Source: Microbacterium sp. MM2322 (lineage in GTDB: Bacteria; Actinomycetota; Actinomycetes; Actinomycetales; Microbacteriaceae). From it: a stretch of DNA of 64,000 nt. The notes under the pieces were generated by a model that saw only the letters and a list, made by a program, of their open reading frames with translations, ran no database searches and had not been told where the DNA came from. The translations under genes and the position numbers were made by a program. Location: the NCBI RefSeq assembly GCF_964186585.1, contig NZ_OZ075067.1:744001-808000 (forward strand). The letters run 5' to 3'. Within the stretch, counting starts at the first letter, position 1. Each line of letters opens with the position of its first letter. Positions 8,314-17,864 of this stretch are shown piece after piece.

Positions 8314-9669
8314 ACTACCTCGACCGCACCCGTGACCACGCCCCTCGGCGGACCGTCCCTCCCACAGGAGCGCCGCCTCGAGACCGCGATCCCCGGACCC
8401 CGATCGCAGGAGATCCTCGCACGCAAGGCCGACGCGGTCGCTGCGGGCGTCGGGCACACCGTGCCCATCGCGGCCGTCGCTGCCGGCGGCGGCGTCGTCG
8501 TCGACGCCGACGGCAACTCGCTCATCGATCTCGGCTCCGGCATCGCCGTCACGACGGTCGGCAACGCCCACCCGAAGGTCGTCGAGGCGATCGCCGCGCA
8601 GGCTGCGCAGCTCACCCACACCTGCTTCATGATCTCGCCGTACGAGTCGTACGTCGAGGTCGCCGAGACGCTCAACCGCCTCACCCCCGGCGACCACGCC
8701 AAGAAGAGCGCCCTCTTCAACTCGGGCGCCGAAGCAGTCGAAAACGCCGTCAAGATCGCCCGCAAGTTCACGGGCAAGCAGGCCGTCGTCGCCTTCGACC
8801 ACGCCTACCACGGCCGCACCAACCTCACGATGGCCCTCACGGCCAAGTCGATGCCCTACAAGAGCGGCTTCGGACCCTTCGCCGCCGAGGTCTACCGCGT
8901 GCCCGCGTCCTACCCGTTCCGCGACGGCCTTTCCGGACAGGATGCCGCGGCCCGCGCCATCTCGATGATCGAGAAGCAGGTCGGTGCCGACAACCTGGCC
9001 GCCGTCATCATCGAACCCATCCAGGGCGAGGGCGGCTTCGTCGTCCCCGCCGACGGCTTCCTCCCCGCAGTCGTCGAGTGGTGCCGTGCCAACGACGTCG
9101 TCTTCATCGCCGACGAGGTGCAGTCCGGGTTCGCCCGCACCGGAGCCATGTTCGCGAGCGAGCACTTCGGGATCGTCCCCGACCTGATCACCACCGCCAA
9201 GGGCATCGCGGGAGGCATGCCCTTGGCCGCGGTCACGGGACGCGCCGACATCATGGACGCCACGCACACCGGTGGCCTCGGCGGCACGTACGGCGGCAAC
9301 CCCGTCGCCTGCGCGGCGGCGCTCGCGGCGATGGACGCGTTCGAGAACGACGGCCTCATCGAGCGAGCTCAGGAGATCGAGGCCCTGCTGACAGCGCGTC
9401 TGCGGGAGATCGCGGCATCCGACCCCCGCATCGGCGAGGTGCGCGGTCGCGGCGCGATGATCGCGGCGGAGTTCGTCGACCCGACCACCGGAGCACCGGA
9501 TGCGGCGCTCACGGGCGCGGTCGCGAAGGCGTGCATAGCGGCGGGCGTCATCGTCCTGACCTGCGGCACCTACGGCAACGTGATCCGTTTCCTGCCCCCG
9601 CTGTCGATCGGGGACGACCTGCTGAGGGAAGGCCTCGACGTGCTTGCAGAGGCGCTGGGGAAGGCCTGA
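8311..9669 (+). CDS. gabT: 4-aminobutyrate aminotransferase
   Basis: This 452-residue class III PLP enzyme moves the amino group of GABA to 2-oxoglutarate, giving succinate semialdehyde and glutamate. The cofactor lysine is K297 in TTAKGIAGG, the PLP-binding aspartate is in IADEVQSGF, and the phosphate-binding segment NSGAEAVENAVK lies near 135-146. Length and motifs fit bacterial GabT. The ATG at 8311 follows a TACGCT box by 6 nt and has no ribosome binding site. The next gene, a permease, begins 2 nt after the stop codon, and the whole run to 17811 looks like one operon for putrescine and GABA use. A closely related 5-aminovalerate or other omega-amino acid transaminase is possible, but the neighbours favour GABA. 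Confidence 0.93.
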   Translation: MTTSTAPVTTPLGGPSLPQERRLETAIPGPRSQEILARKADAVAAGVGHTVPIAAVAAGGGVVVDADGNSLIDLGSGIAVTTVGNAHPKVVEAIAAQAAQLTHTCFMISPYESYVEVAETLNRLTPGDHAKKSALFNSGAEAVENAVKIARKFTGKQAVVAFDHAYHGRTNLTMALTAKSMPYKSGFGPFAAEVYRVPASYPFRDGLSGQDAAARAISMIEKQVGADNLAAVIIEPIQGEGGFVVPADGFLPAVVEWCRANDVVFIADEVQSGFARTGAMFASEHFGIVPDLITTAKGIAGGMPLAAVTGRADIMDATHTGGLGGTYGGNPVACAAALAAMDAFENDGLIERAQEIEALLTARLREIAASDPRIGEVRGRGAMIAAEFVDPTTGAPDAALTGAVAKACIAAGVIVLTCGTYGNVIRFLPPLSIGDDLLREGLDVLAEALGKA

Positions 9670-9671
9670 TC

Positions 9672-11153
9672 ATGGCGGCGTCGAAGGATTGGTCCAACCC
9701 CGTCTCGCCCGAGACCTCGGCGGGGCTCGGTGCGGTCACGAAGGCGCGCTCGAACAAGCTCCGTTCGCGTCACGTGACGATGATCACGCTCGGCGGGATC
9801 ATCGGTGCGAGCCTGTTCGTCGGGTCCGGCAACGTCATCCGCACCGTCGGCCCGGCCGCCGTCCTGTCCTATCTCGTGGGCGGACTGCTCGTCTTCCTCG
9901 CCATGCGCATGCTGGGCGAGATGGCGGCATCCCGTCCTGCGATCGGGTCGTTCATGGAGTACGCCCGCGTCGGGCTCGGCGACTGGGCGGCCTACCTCGT
10001 GGGCTGGCTGTACTGGTACTTCTGGGTCGGCGTGCTCGCCTACGAGGCGGTCCTCGGCGGCGAGACGATGCAGACCTGGTTCCCCGCGGTGCCGTCTTGG
10101 GCGTGGTCGCTCATCCTGATCGCGATCTTCGTCGGAACGAACCTCATTTCGGTCCGCACCTTCGGTGAGGTCGAGTTCTGGCTGGCGAGCATCAAGGTCA
10201 TCGCCATCGTGGTGTTCCTCGGTGCCGGCCTGCTGTTCGCCCTCGGCCTCTGGCCGAACGCGACGTTCTCGGTGCCCAACCTGTGGGAGCACGGCGGGTT
10301 CGCGCCCAACGGCATCGGCGTCGCGTTCACGGGCGTCGCGCTCGTGATCTTCTCCTACTTCGGAACCGAGATCGCCGTCATGGCCGCGGCGGAGTCGGTC
10401 GACCCCGGCAAGGGCATCCGGCAGGCGACGAGCACGATCATCTGGCGCATCCTGCTCTTCTTCGTCGGATCGGTCCTCGTCATCGTGGCGGTCGTCCCGT
10501 GGGACGAGCTGCCGGTGCCGACCGACGTCGCCAACGCGCCCTTCACGATCGCGCTCGCTAAATTCGGCATCCCCGGCGCCGACGTCATCATGCAGCTGGT
10601 GATCTTCACCGCCGTGCTCTCGGTGCTCAACTCCGGCCTGTACTCGGCATCTCGCATGTTCGCCGCGCTCGCCGACAAGGGCTTCGCGCCGAAGGCCGTG
10701 ACCACGCGGTCCAAGACCGGCGTCCCCGTCGTCGCCCTCCTCGCCTCGACGATCGGCGGGCTCATCGCCACGCTCGTCAACTTCCTCGCGCCGGCGTCGG
10801 GCATCTTCGACTTCATCATGAACTCGGCCGGCCTCGTCGCCCTCTTCGTCTACGTCTTCATCGCCCTCACGCAGATGCGACTGCGCCAGAAGATGACGCC
10901 CGAGGAGGTCGCGAAGCTGAAGCTGAAGGTGTGGTTCCACCCCTGGCTGAACATCCTCCTCGTCGCGGCGATCGCTGCCGTGGTGGTCGTGATGCTGACC
11001 TCCGAGTCGGGACGCTCCCAGGTGTGGACAAGCCTCATCGCGACCGGCGTCCTCCTCGTGTTCTGGCCGCTCGTGCGGCGCAACCTCCGCCGTCGGCCCG
11101 ACCACGCGTCCGCCGACCGGCATCCCTCCAATGAAGGAGTACTGAATGAGTGA
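9672..11153 (+). CDS. APC-family amino acid permease (GABA permease-like)
   Basis: The product is 493 residues with about 12 membrane segments. The N-terminal segment MITLGGIIGASLFVGSG is the classic first helix of the GabP/AnsP/CycA group of amino acid-proton symporters, and EYARVGLGDWAAYLVGWLYW follows as in GABA permeases. It is expected to bring GABA or a similar amino acid across the cytoplasmic membrane. The ATG at 9672 is 2 nt after the gabT stop, and the end overlaps the amine oxidase gene by 8 nt, so it is coupled to both. Substrate choice rests on the neighbours; other neutral amino acids cannot be ruled out. Confidence 0.87.
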   Translation: MAASKDWSNPVSPETSAGLGAVTKARSNKLRSRHVTMITLGGIIGASLFVGSGNVIRTVGPAAVLSYLVGGLLVFLAMRMLGEMAASRPAIGSFMEYARVGLGDWAAYLVGWLYWYFWVGVLAYEAVLGGETMQTWFPAVPSWAWSLILIAIFVGTNLISVRTFGEVEFWLASIKVIAIVVFLGAGLLFALGLWPNATFSVPNLWEHGGFAPNGIGVAFTGVALVIFSYFGTEIAVMAAAESVDPGKGIRQATSTIIWRILLFFVGSVLVIVAVVPWDELPVPTDVANAPFTIALAKFGIPGADVIMQLVIFTAVLSVLNSGLYSASRMFAALADKGFAPKAVTTRSKTGVPVVALLASTIGGLIATLVNFLAPASGIFDFIMNSAGLVALFVYVFIALTQMRLRQKMTPEEVAKLKLKVWFHPWLNILLVAAIAAVVVVMLTSESGRSQVWTSLIATGVLLVFWPLVRRNLRRRPDHASADRHPSNEGVLNE

Positions 11154-12504
11154 GATCACCCGCGACGTCGTCATCATCGGAGCCGGCGCCGCCGGACTCA
11201 CCGCGGCGCACGAACTGCGCAAGGCCGGTCTCTCCGTCGCGGTCCTCGAGGCGCGCGAGCGCGTCGGCGGACGCCTCTGGACCGACGTGATCGACGGCGC
11301 CGTGCTCGAGCTCGGCGGACAGTGGGTCTCGCCCGATCAGGACGCCCTCATCGACACGGTCGCCGAGCTCGGCCTCGACACCTTCAGCCGCTACCGCGAA
11401 GGCGACAGCGTCTACGTCGGGCCCGACGGCACCGCCTCGCGCTTCACGGGGGAGATGTTCCCCGTCAGCCCCGAGACCGAGCGGACGATCGACGAGATCA
11501 CCCGTCGCCTCGACGCGATGGTCGCCGAGATCGACCCCGACCGCCCCTACGCGCACCCGAAGGCCGAGGAGTGGGACACCGTCACGTGGGACGCGTGGCT
11601 GCGCCAGCAGACCGACGACGACGAGGCTGTCCGCAACCTCGCCTTCGCGACCGGGTCCGCCATGCTCACGAAGCCCACGCACGCCTTCTCGCTCCTGCAG
11701 TCGCTGCTCATGGCGGCGAGTGCCGGCAGCTACTCGAACCTGGTCGACGCGGACTTCATCCTCGACAAGCGCGTCGTCGGCGGACTCCAGCAGGTGCCGG
11801 TGCTGCTCGCCGAGCGCCTCGGCGACGACGTGTTGCTGAACCGGCCGGTCCGGACGCTCGAATGGTCGGATGCCGGTGTCGCGGCGCACGCGGAGGGCGT
11901 GACCGTCCGCGCGCGGAGCGCCATCCTCGCCCTCGCCCCCGTGCTCTACAACCGGATCTCCTTCGTCCCCCCGATGCCGCGGCTGCAGCACCAGATGCAC
12001 CAGCACATCTCGATGGGGTTCGTGATCAAGGTGCACGCGGTCTACGAGACGCCGTTCTGGCGCGACAAGGGACTCTCGGGCACGGCGTTCAGCCCGTACG
12101 AGATCTGCCACGAGGCATACGACAACACGAACCACGACGACCCGCGCGGCACGCTGGTCGCCTTCGTCGCGGATCAGAACGCGGATGACATGTTCCGGCT
12201 GAGCGAGGCGGAGCGGAAGGACGCCATCCTCGAATCGCTCTCGCACTACTACGGTCCCGAGGCGAAGGACACGGTCGTCTACTACGAGAGCGACTGGGGC
12301 ACCGAGGAGTGGACGCGCGGCGCCTACGCCGCGAGCTTCGACATGGGCGGGCTGCACCGGTACGGGGCGGACCTGCGCACCCCCGTCGGCCCGATCCACT
12401 TCGCGTGCAGCGACATCGCGGGCGCCGGCTACCAGCACGTCGACGGTGCGATCCGAATGGGACGCCTCGCGGCGCGGAACATCCTGGAAGACGGCCGGGT
12501 ATGA
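11146..12504 (+). CDS. puo: Flavin amine oxidase, probable putrescine oxidase
   Basis: This 452-residue FAD protein oxidises a primary amine with oxygen, releasing hydrogen peroxide and ammonia. The N-terminal dinucleotide-binding motif GAGAAGLTAAHEL lies at residues 12-24, followed by the ARERVGGRLWT signature of the monoamine oxidase family. Near the C-terminus AGYQHVDGAIRMGRLAA is the second FAD-binding segment. The length and the GQWVSP segment resemble actinobacterial putrescine oxidase, which makes 4-aminobutanal, rather than mitochondrial monoamine oxidases. It overlaps the permease gene before it by 8 nt and the stress-protein gene after it by 4 nt. With the two aldehyde dehydrogenases downstream and gabT upstream, the full route from putrescine to succinate is present. 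Oxidation of tyramine or another amine is the alternative. Confidence 0.85.
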   Translation: MSEITRDVVIIGAGAAGLTAAHELRKAGLSVAVLEARERVGGRLWTDVIDGAVLELGGQWVSPDQDALIDTVAELGLDTFSRYREGDSVYVGPDGTASRFTGEMFPVSPETERTIDEITRRLDAMVAEIDPDRPYAHPKAEEWDTVTWDAWLRQQTDDDEAVRNLAFATGSAMLTKPTHAFSLLQSLLMAASAGSYSNLVDADFILDKRVVGGLQQVPVLLAERLGDDVLLNRPVRTLEWSDAGVAAHAEGVTVRARSAILALAPVLYNRISFVPPMPRLQHQMHQHISMGFVIKVHAVYETPFWRDKGLSGTAFSPYEICHEAYDNTNHDDPRGTLVAFVADQNADDMFRLSEAERKDAILESLSHYYGPEAKDTVVYYESDWGTEEWTRGAYAASFDMGGLHRYGADLRTPVGPIHFACSDIAGAGYQHVDGAIRMGRLAARNILEDGRV

Positions 12505-13385
12505 GCGGGCGCATCGTCGTCGGGTACACGGCGACGACGTCGGGCCGCGACGCGGTGGCGGTCGCGAGCGGTCTGGCCGCGGCATCCGGAGCGGAACTCG
12601 ACATCGTGCTGGTCCTTCCGGCCGAGGGGCGGAGCGTCATCACCCCGCCCGACGCGTCGTACGACCGCTACCTCCTGGGGCAGGCGGAAACCTGGCTCGC
12701 TGAGGCCGCCGCCAAGGTCCAGACGGGCGTCGTGCATCGTGAGCACGCCCGGTACGCCGAGTCGTTCGCCGAGGGCCTCGTCGACGCCGCCGACGAGTTC
12801 GGAGCGTCTCACCTGGTCGTGGGGGCAGCCGAAGGCGGCGCTCGCGGCCGGCACCGGCTCGGGTCGACGACGAGCCAGCTGCTGCACTCCTCCGACGTTC
12901 CCGTGATCCTCGTTCCGCGCGGTGCCCGCAAGAGGGTGACGGATGCCGGAGTTCCGCGCCTCACCGTCGCCGTCGGCACGCGTGCCGGCGCCGACGTCCT
13001 CCTCGAGGAGGCCGTCGCGCTCGCCTCGGCGACCGGCGCCTCGCTGCGGCTCGTCTCCCTCGTGACGGTGGATCTTCCCGCCTCGGTCGACACGGGCGTC
13101 ATCCGCCTTGCGGGAGCCGCTCACGCCGACAAGGTGCTCGCCGATGTGCTCGCCGCGATCCCCGACGGGGTCCGCGCCGATATCGTGACCGCGAAGGGCG
13201 ACAGCATCGAGGATGCCGTCGCGCACCTCGACTGGCTCCCGGGCGAGCTGATCCTCGTCGGCTCGAGCCGTCTCGCACAGCCGCGGCGTCTCTTCCTCGG
13301 TTCCCTCGCTGCGAAGCTCCTCAGCGAAATCCCGGTGCCGATGGTCGTCGTGCCTCGCACCCGCACCCCCGAACAGTCCCGCTGA
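12501..13385 (+). CDS. Tandem universal stress protein
   Basis: The ATG at 12501 overlaps the oxidase stop in an ATGA arrangement. The 294-residue product holds two UspA folds, roughly 1-145 and 150-290. The first ends with GSTTSQLLHSSDVPVILVPR and the second with GSLAAKLLSEIPVPMVVVPR, which correspond to the nucleotide-binding segment of ATP-type Usp proteins, though the classic G-2x-G-9x-G spacing is only partly kept. It is cytoplasmic. Being inside the amine catabolic run suggests it helps the cell cope with peroxide or aldehyde made by the oxidase, or regulates the transporters, but this is inference from position. Confidence 0.85.
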   Translation: MSGRIVVGYTATTSGRDAVAVASGLAAASGAELDIVLVLPAEGRSVITPPDASYDRYLLGQAETWLAEAAAKVQTGVVHREHARYAESFAEGLVDAADEFGASHLVVGAAEGGARGRHRLGSTTSQLLHSSDVPVILVPRGARKRVTDAGVPRLTVAVGTRAGADVLLEEAVALASATGASLRLVSLVTVDLPASVDTGVIRLAGAAHADKVLADVLAAIPDGVRADIVTAKGDSIEDAVAHLDWLPGELILVGSSRLAQPRRLFLGSLAAKLLSEIPVPMVVVPRTRTPEQSR

Positions 13386-13402
13386 CCCGAAGGAGCTCGA
13401 CG

Positions 13403-14968
13403 ATGAGCCAGCACGCACCCGAGACGACACCCGTGAGTGACGGCGGCCTCTCGAAGAAGGGTCTCAGCGCGGGGACGATCGGTCTGATCGGCGCCGTCGT
13501 CATCGGCATCTCCTGCATCGCGCCCGCCTATACGTTCACCGCGGCGATCGGTCCGACGGCATCGGCGGTCGGAGCGCAGATCCCGGCCGTCATCCTGGTC
13601 GGATTCATTCCGATGCTGCTGGTGGCCTTCGGCTACCGCGAACTGAACAACCGGATGCCGGATGCCGGCACGTCGTTCACGTGGGCATCTCGCGCCTTCG
13701 GCCCGTGGATCGGATGGATGGCCGGGTGGGGGCTGATCGTCGCCACGGTGCTCGTCCTCTCGAACCTCGCGGGGGTCGCGGTCGACTTCCTCTTCCTGCT
13801 CGTTTCGCAGATCACCGGCGATGAGAGCATCGCGGAGCTCGCCGGCATCCCGTGGCTGAACATCCTCGTGTGCCTGGCGTTCATCGCCGGGGCGACCTTC
13901 ATCTCGTACCGCGACATGCAGACCACGCAGAAGCTGCAGTACGTCCTCGTCGGCTTCCAGGTCATCGTCCTGGTGTTCTTCGCGATCGCTGCGATCTCGA
14001 CCGCGGTGAGCGGCGGCGGGTTCGACTATCAGCCGTTCGACCTCGAATGGTTCAACCCGTTCGCGATCTCGTCGTTCAGTGCGCTCGCGGCGGGACTCTC
14101 GCTGTCGATCTTCATCTTCTGGGGATGGGACGTCACCCTGACGATGAACGAGGAGACGAAGGATCCCGAGCGCACGCCCGGCCGATCGGCGACGATCACG
14201 GTGATCGCGATCGTGACGATCTACCTGCTGCTGGCGATCGCCATGCTCATGTACTCGGGCGTCGGCGAGGGCGAGTTGGGGCTGGGCAACGCCGACATCC
14301 AGGACAACGTGTTCTTCTTCCTGTCGGGCCCGGTCCTCGGCCCGCTGGCATTCCTCGTCTCGCTGGCCGTCCTCACGAGCTCGGCGTCGTCGCTGCAGTC
14401 GACGTTCGTGAGCCCGGCGCGCACTCTGCTCGCCATGGGGCACTACGGCGCGCTGCCCCGGCGGTTCGCCCGAGTGAGCCCGCGGTTCTTCACCCCCGGG
14501 TATGCCACCATCGCCTCCGCGATCGTGGCGGCCGCCTTCTACGCCGTCATGCGGGCGGTGAGCGAGAACGCCCTCTGGGACACGATCCTCACCCTCGGTC
14601 TCATGATCTGCTTCTACTACGGCATCACCGCGTTCGCCTGCGTCTGGTACTTCCGCAAGCAGTGGTTCGACTCGGTGCGGAACGTGTTCTTCACCTTCCT
14701 GTTCCCGCTGATCGGCGGTGTCATCCTGGCCGTGCTCTTCGTCACCACGCTCATCGACTCCGCGAACCCGGAGTACTCCGAGAGCGGTGCCGACATCTTC
14801 GGCGTCGGTATCGTGTTCTTCCTCGGCCTCGCCATCATCGTCCTGGGGCTCGTGCTGATGCTCATCCAGGCCCGGGTCGCCCCGGCCTTCTTCCGCGGAC
14901 AGACCTTGTCCGTCGACGCACCCCCGAGCGCGCGAACGCTGCGCGCAGAAAGCGAGAACATCCGATGA
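13403..14968 (+). CDS. APC-family permease, putrescine importer-like
   Basis: The product is 521 residues with about 12 membrane segments. The start at 13403 has AAGGAG 8 nt upstream. The N-terminus KKGLSAGTIGLIGAVVIGIS followed by AYTFTAAIG fits the APC superfamily and differs from the first permease of the cluster. It is similar in style to PuuP-like putrescine importers and basic amino acid/polyamine carriers, consistent with supplying putrescine to the oxidase two genes upstream. It overlaps the first aldehyde dehydrogenase gene by 4 nt. The family is firm; putrescine as substrate is an inference from the cluster. Confidence 0.83.
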   Translation: MSQHAPETTPVSDGGLSKKGLSAGTIGLIGAVVIGISCIAPAYTFTAAIGPTASAVGAQIPAVILVGFIPMLLVAFGYRELNNRMPDAGTSFTWASRAFGPWIGWMAGWGLIVATVLVLSNLAGVAVDFLFLLVSQITGDESIAELAGIPWLNILVCLAFIAGATFISYRDMQTTQKLQYVLVGFQVIVLVFFAIAAISTAVSGGGFDYQPFDLEWFNPFAISSFSALAAGLSLSIFIFWGWDVTLTMNEETKDPERTPGRSATITVIAIVTIYLLLAIAMLMYSGVGEGELGLGNADIQDNVFFFLSGPVLGPLAFLVSLAVLTSSASSLQSTFVSPARTLLAMGHYGALPRRFARVSPRFFTPGYATIASAIVAAAFYAVMRAVSENALWDTILTLGLMICFYYGITAFACVWYFRKQWFDSVRNVFFTFLFPLIGGVILAVLFVTTLIDSANPEYSESGADIFGVGIVFFLGLAIIVLGLVLMLIQARVAPAFFRGQTLSVDAPPSARTLRAESENIR

Positions 14969-16425
14969 CCTCCCGCGAGTCAGACCTCCTCGCCCAGATC
15001 CCGAACCAGCTCTTCATCGGAGGGGAATGGGCGGATGCCGAGGGCGGCGCAACCCTCGACGTGTTCGATCCCTCGACGGGCGAAGTCATCCGCCGCATCG
15101 CGGACGCCTCCCCGGCCGACGGCATCCGCGCCCTCGACGCCGCCGTCGCCGCGCAGGAGGCGTGGGCGGCGACCGCACCGCGCGAGCGGAGCGAGATCCT
15201 CCGCCGGGCGTTCGACCTCGTCCAGGCCCGCAAGGAGGACCTCGCCCTCCTCATGACGCTCGAGATGGGAAAGCCGCTCGCCGAGTCCCGCGGCGAGGTG
15301 GCCTACGGCGGCGAGTTCCTTCGCTGGTTCAGCGAGGAGGCGGTGCGGATCTCCGGCCGGTACGGCATGAACCCCGAAGGAACGGGGCGCATGATCGTCT
15401 CGCAGCGGCCCGTCGGTCCGTCCTTCTTCATCACGCCGTGGAACTTCCCGCTCGCGATGGCGACGCGGAAGATCGCCCCCGCGCTCGCCGCGGGGTGCAC
15501 CGTCGTGGTCAAGCCCGCTGAACTCACGCCGCTGACGACGCTCTTCTTCGTCCAGCTGCTCACCGAGGCGGGTGTGCCCGCCGGCGTCGTGAACGTCATC
15601 ACGACCGCGTCGTCGGCCGCCGTCTCCGGGCCGATCATCTCCGACCCGCGGCTCCGGAAGCTCTCCTTCACGGGCTCGACCCCCGTCGGGCAGAAGCTCA
15701 TCGCGCAGGCCGCCGAGGGTGTCCTCCGTGTCTCGATGGAGCTCGGCGGCAACGCCCCCTTCGTCGTGTTCGACGATGCCGACCTCGACAAGGCGGTCGA
15801 CGGCGCGATGCTCGCGAAGTTCCGCAACATCGGCCAGGCCTGCACGGCGGCGAACCGCTTCATCGTGCACGAGTCGGTGGCCGCCGAGTTCTCCCGCCGT
15901 GTCGCCGAACGGGTCCGCGACATGAACGTCGGTCGCGGCACCGAGGACGGTGTGCAGATCGGCCCGCTCATCGACGACCGCGCGGTGGCGAAGGCCCAGC
16001 AGCTCGTCGGCGACGCCGTCGAGCGCGGTGCCCGCATCCTCGTGGGCGGCAGCGCGCTCGAGGGCCCCGGCACGTTCTACGAGCCGACGGTCGTCGAGGG
16101 CGTCGTCCCCGGCAGCGCGATCCTCCGCGAGGAGATCTTCGGCCCCGTGCTCGCGATCAGCACCTTCACCGACGAGGACGAGGCCGTGCGTCTCGCGAAC
16201 GACACCGAGTACGGTCTCGTGTCCTACGTGTTCACGCAGGACCTGGCCCGCGGGCACCGCATGATCGACCGTCTCGACACCGGGATGATGGGGCTGAACG
16301 TCGGAGTCGTCTCCAACGCGGCAGCGCCCTTCGGCGGTGTGAAGCAGTCGGGCATGGGTCGCGAAGGCGGCCTCGAAGGCATCCACGAGTACCTGAACGT
16401 GAAGTACACCCTGATCCCGGCCTGA
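14965..16425 (+). CDS. gabD: Aldehyde dehydrogenase, GabD-type
   Basis: This 486-residue NAD(P)-dependent enzyme oxidises an aldehyde to the acid. The catalytic cysteine is C293 in GQACTAANRF, the general base is E259 in MELGGNAPF, and the fold signature PWNFPLAMATRK lies near 159. The sequence style (EMGKPLAES, FTGSTPVGQKL) matches succinate-semialdehyde dehydrogenases of the GabD group. In this cluster it would oxidise either succinate semialdehyde from GabT or 4-aminobutanal from the oxidase. The ATG at 14965 overlaps the permease stop by 4 nt. Which of the two dehydrogenases takes which aldehyde cannot be decided from sequence alone. Confidence 0.88.
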   Translation: MTSRESDLLAQIPNQLFIGGEWADAEGGATLDVFDPSTGEVIRRIADASPADGIRALDAAVAAQEAWAATAPRERSEILRRAFDLVQARKEDLALLMTLEMGKPLAESRGEVAYGGEFLRWFSEEAVRISGRYGMNPEGTGRMIVSQRPVGPSFFITPWNFPLAMATRKIAPALAAGCTVVVKPAELTPLTTLFFVQLLTEAGVPAGVVNVITTASSAAVSGPIISDPRLRKLSFTGSTPVGQKLIAQAAEGVLRVSMELGGNAPFVVFDDADLDKAVDGAMLAKFRNIGQACTAANRFIVHESVAAEFSRRVAERVRDMNVGRGTEDGVQIGPLIDDRAVAKAQQLVGDAVERGARILVGGSALEGPGTFYEPTVVEGVVPGSAILREEIFGPVLAISTFTDEDEAVRLANDTEYGLVSYVFTQDLARGHRMIDRLDTGMMGLNVGVVSNAAAPFGGVKQSGMGREGGLEGIHEYLNVKYTLIPA

Positions 16426-16446
16426 CCGGAACTTCTGAGGAGCATC

Positions 16447-17811
16447 ATGAGCGACTACGCCGTCATCGACCCCGCCACAGGCGAGACCCACGCGACCTTC
16501 CCGACCGCCACCGCCGACGAGGTCGAACACGCCCTCGCCACGGCAGACGACGCCGCGCGCGGGTGGGGTCGGACCTCGACCCCCGCCGAGCGCGCCGACC
16601 TGCTGCGCCGTGTCGCGGCGCTGCACCGCGAGCGCCGCGAGGACCTCGCGAAGATCATCGTCCGAGAGATGGGCAAGCAGATCGACGGCGCCCTCGGCGA
16701 GGTCGACTTCGCGGCCGACATCACGGAGTACTACGCCGACCACATCGACGAGATCACGGCCGACGCGCCGATCCCGATCGAGGGGGAGGGGACCGCCGTC
16801 ATCCGCAAGGCGCCCCTGGGCGTTCTTCTGGGTGTCATGCCGTGGAACTTCCCGTACTACCAGGTGGCGCGCTTCGCGGCGCCGAACATCGCGATCGGCA
16901 ACACGATCCTGCTGAAGCACGCGCCGCAGTGCCCCGAGTCGGCCGCCGCCATCGAGGACCTCTACCGCGACGCGGGCTTCCCCGCGGGCGTCTACACGAA
17001 CGTCTACCTGACGAACGACCAGGCCGCCGAGGTCATCGCCGACTCCCGGGTCCAGGGCGCGTCGGTGACCGGATCCGAGCGTGCCGGCGCGGCCGTCGCC
17101 GAGGTCGCCGGGCGCAACCTCAAGAAGGTCGCGCTCGAGCTCGGCGGCTCCGACCCGTTCATCGTCCTGTCGGTCGACGATCTCGATGCGGTCGCGCAGG
17201 CGGCAGTCGACGCGCGTCTCGACAACACGGGCCAGTCCTGCAACGGCGCCAAGCGGTTCATCGTCATCGACGGTCTCTACGACGCGTTCGTCGAGGCCTT
17301 CACGGCGAAGATGGCGGCGGCATCGGTCGGTGACCCGTGGAGCTCCGACACCGTCCTCGGTCCGCTGTCGTCGGTCGCTGCGGCAGAGCGTCTCGAGAAG
17401 CAGATCCAGGATGCCGCCGCCCAGGGCGCGACGATCGTCACCGGCGGGACCCGCGACGGCGCGTTCTTCGCCCCGACCGTCCTCACGGGCGTCACGCCCG
17501 AGATGGACGTGTACCGGGAGGAGCTCTTCGGCCCCGCTGGCGTCGTCTACCGCGTCGCGAGCGAGGAGGAGGCGATCCGCCTCGCCAACGACACCCCGTT
17601 CGGTCTCGGATCGTACGTGTACACGACCGACCCCGATCAGGCGATCCGTGTCGCCGACCAGATCGAGGCGGGCATGGTCTACGTCAACCTCGTCCTCGCC
17701 GACGAGGCGGGTCTGCCCTTCGGCGGCATCAAGCGCAGCGGTACGGGGCGCGAGATGGGCCTGCTGGCAGCCGACGAGTTCGTCAACAAGAAGCTCGTCC
17801 GCATCGGCTGA
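16447..17811 (+). CDS. Aldehyde dehydrogenase, Sad/YneI-like
   Basis: This is a second aldehyde dehydrogenase of 454 residues, with GAGGAG about 6 nt before its ATG. The catalytic cysteine is C265 in TGQSCNGAKRF and the base E231 in LELGGSDPF. The PWNFPYYQVARFAAPN and KHAPQCPES segments and the shorter length resemble the Sad/YneI type of succinate-semialdehyde dehydrogenase, which is NAD-dependent, rather than GabD. It ends the catabolic operon: 6 nt downstream is a 19-bp perfect hairpin. With the previous gene it supplies the two oxidation steps, 4-aminobutanal to GABA and succinate semialdehyde to succinate. The exact split of work between the two is not visible. Confidence 0.87.
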   Translation: MSDYAVIDPATGETHATFPTATADEVEHALATADDAARGWGRTSTPAERADLLRRVAALHRERREDLAKIIVREMGKQIDGALGEVDFAADITEYYADHIDEITADAPIPIEGEGTAVIRKAPLGVLLGVMPWNFPYYQVARFAAPNIAIGNTILLKHAPQCPESAAAIEDLYRDAGFPAGVYTNVYLTNDQAAEVIADSRVQGASVTGSERAGAAVAEVAGRNLKKVALELGGSDPFIVLSVDDLDAVAQAAVDARLDNTGQSCNGAKRFIVIDGLYDAFVEAFTAKMAAASVGDPWSSDTVLGPLSSVAAAERLEKQIQDAAAQGATIVTGGTRDGAFFAPTVLTGVTPEMDVYREELFGPAGVVYRVASEEEAIRLANDTPFGLGSYVYTTDPDQAIRVADQIEAGMVYVNLVLADEAGLPFGGIKRSGTGREMGLLAADEFVNKKLVRIG

Positions 17812-17816
17812 ACGAC

Positions 17817-17858
17817 ACGGTGAGGGGCGGCATCCGACCGGATGCCGCCCCTCACCGT
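17817..17858. terminator. Bidirectional terminator with GGATGCC arms
   Basis: Arms 17817-17835 and 17840-17858 are perfectly complementary over 19 bp around a 4-nt loop. It lies between two convergent genes and can serve both. The tip of the stem is an inverted pair GGCATCC/GGATGCC. Confidence 0.85.
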
Positions 17859-17864
17859 TTCCGC

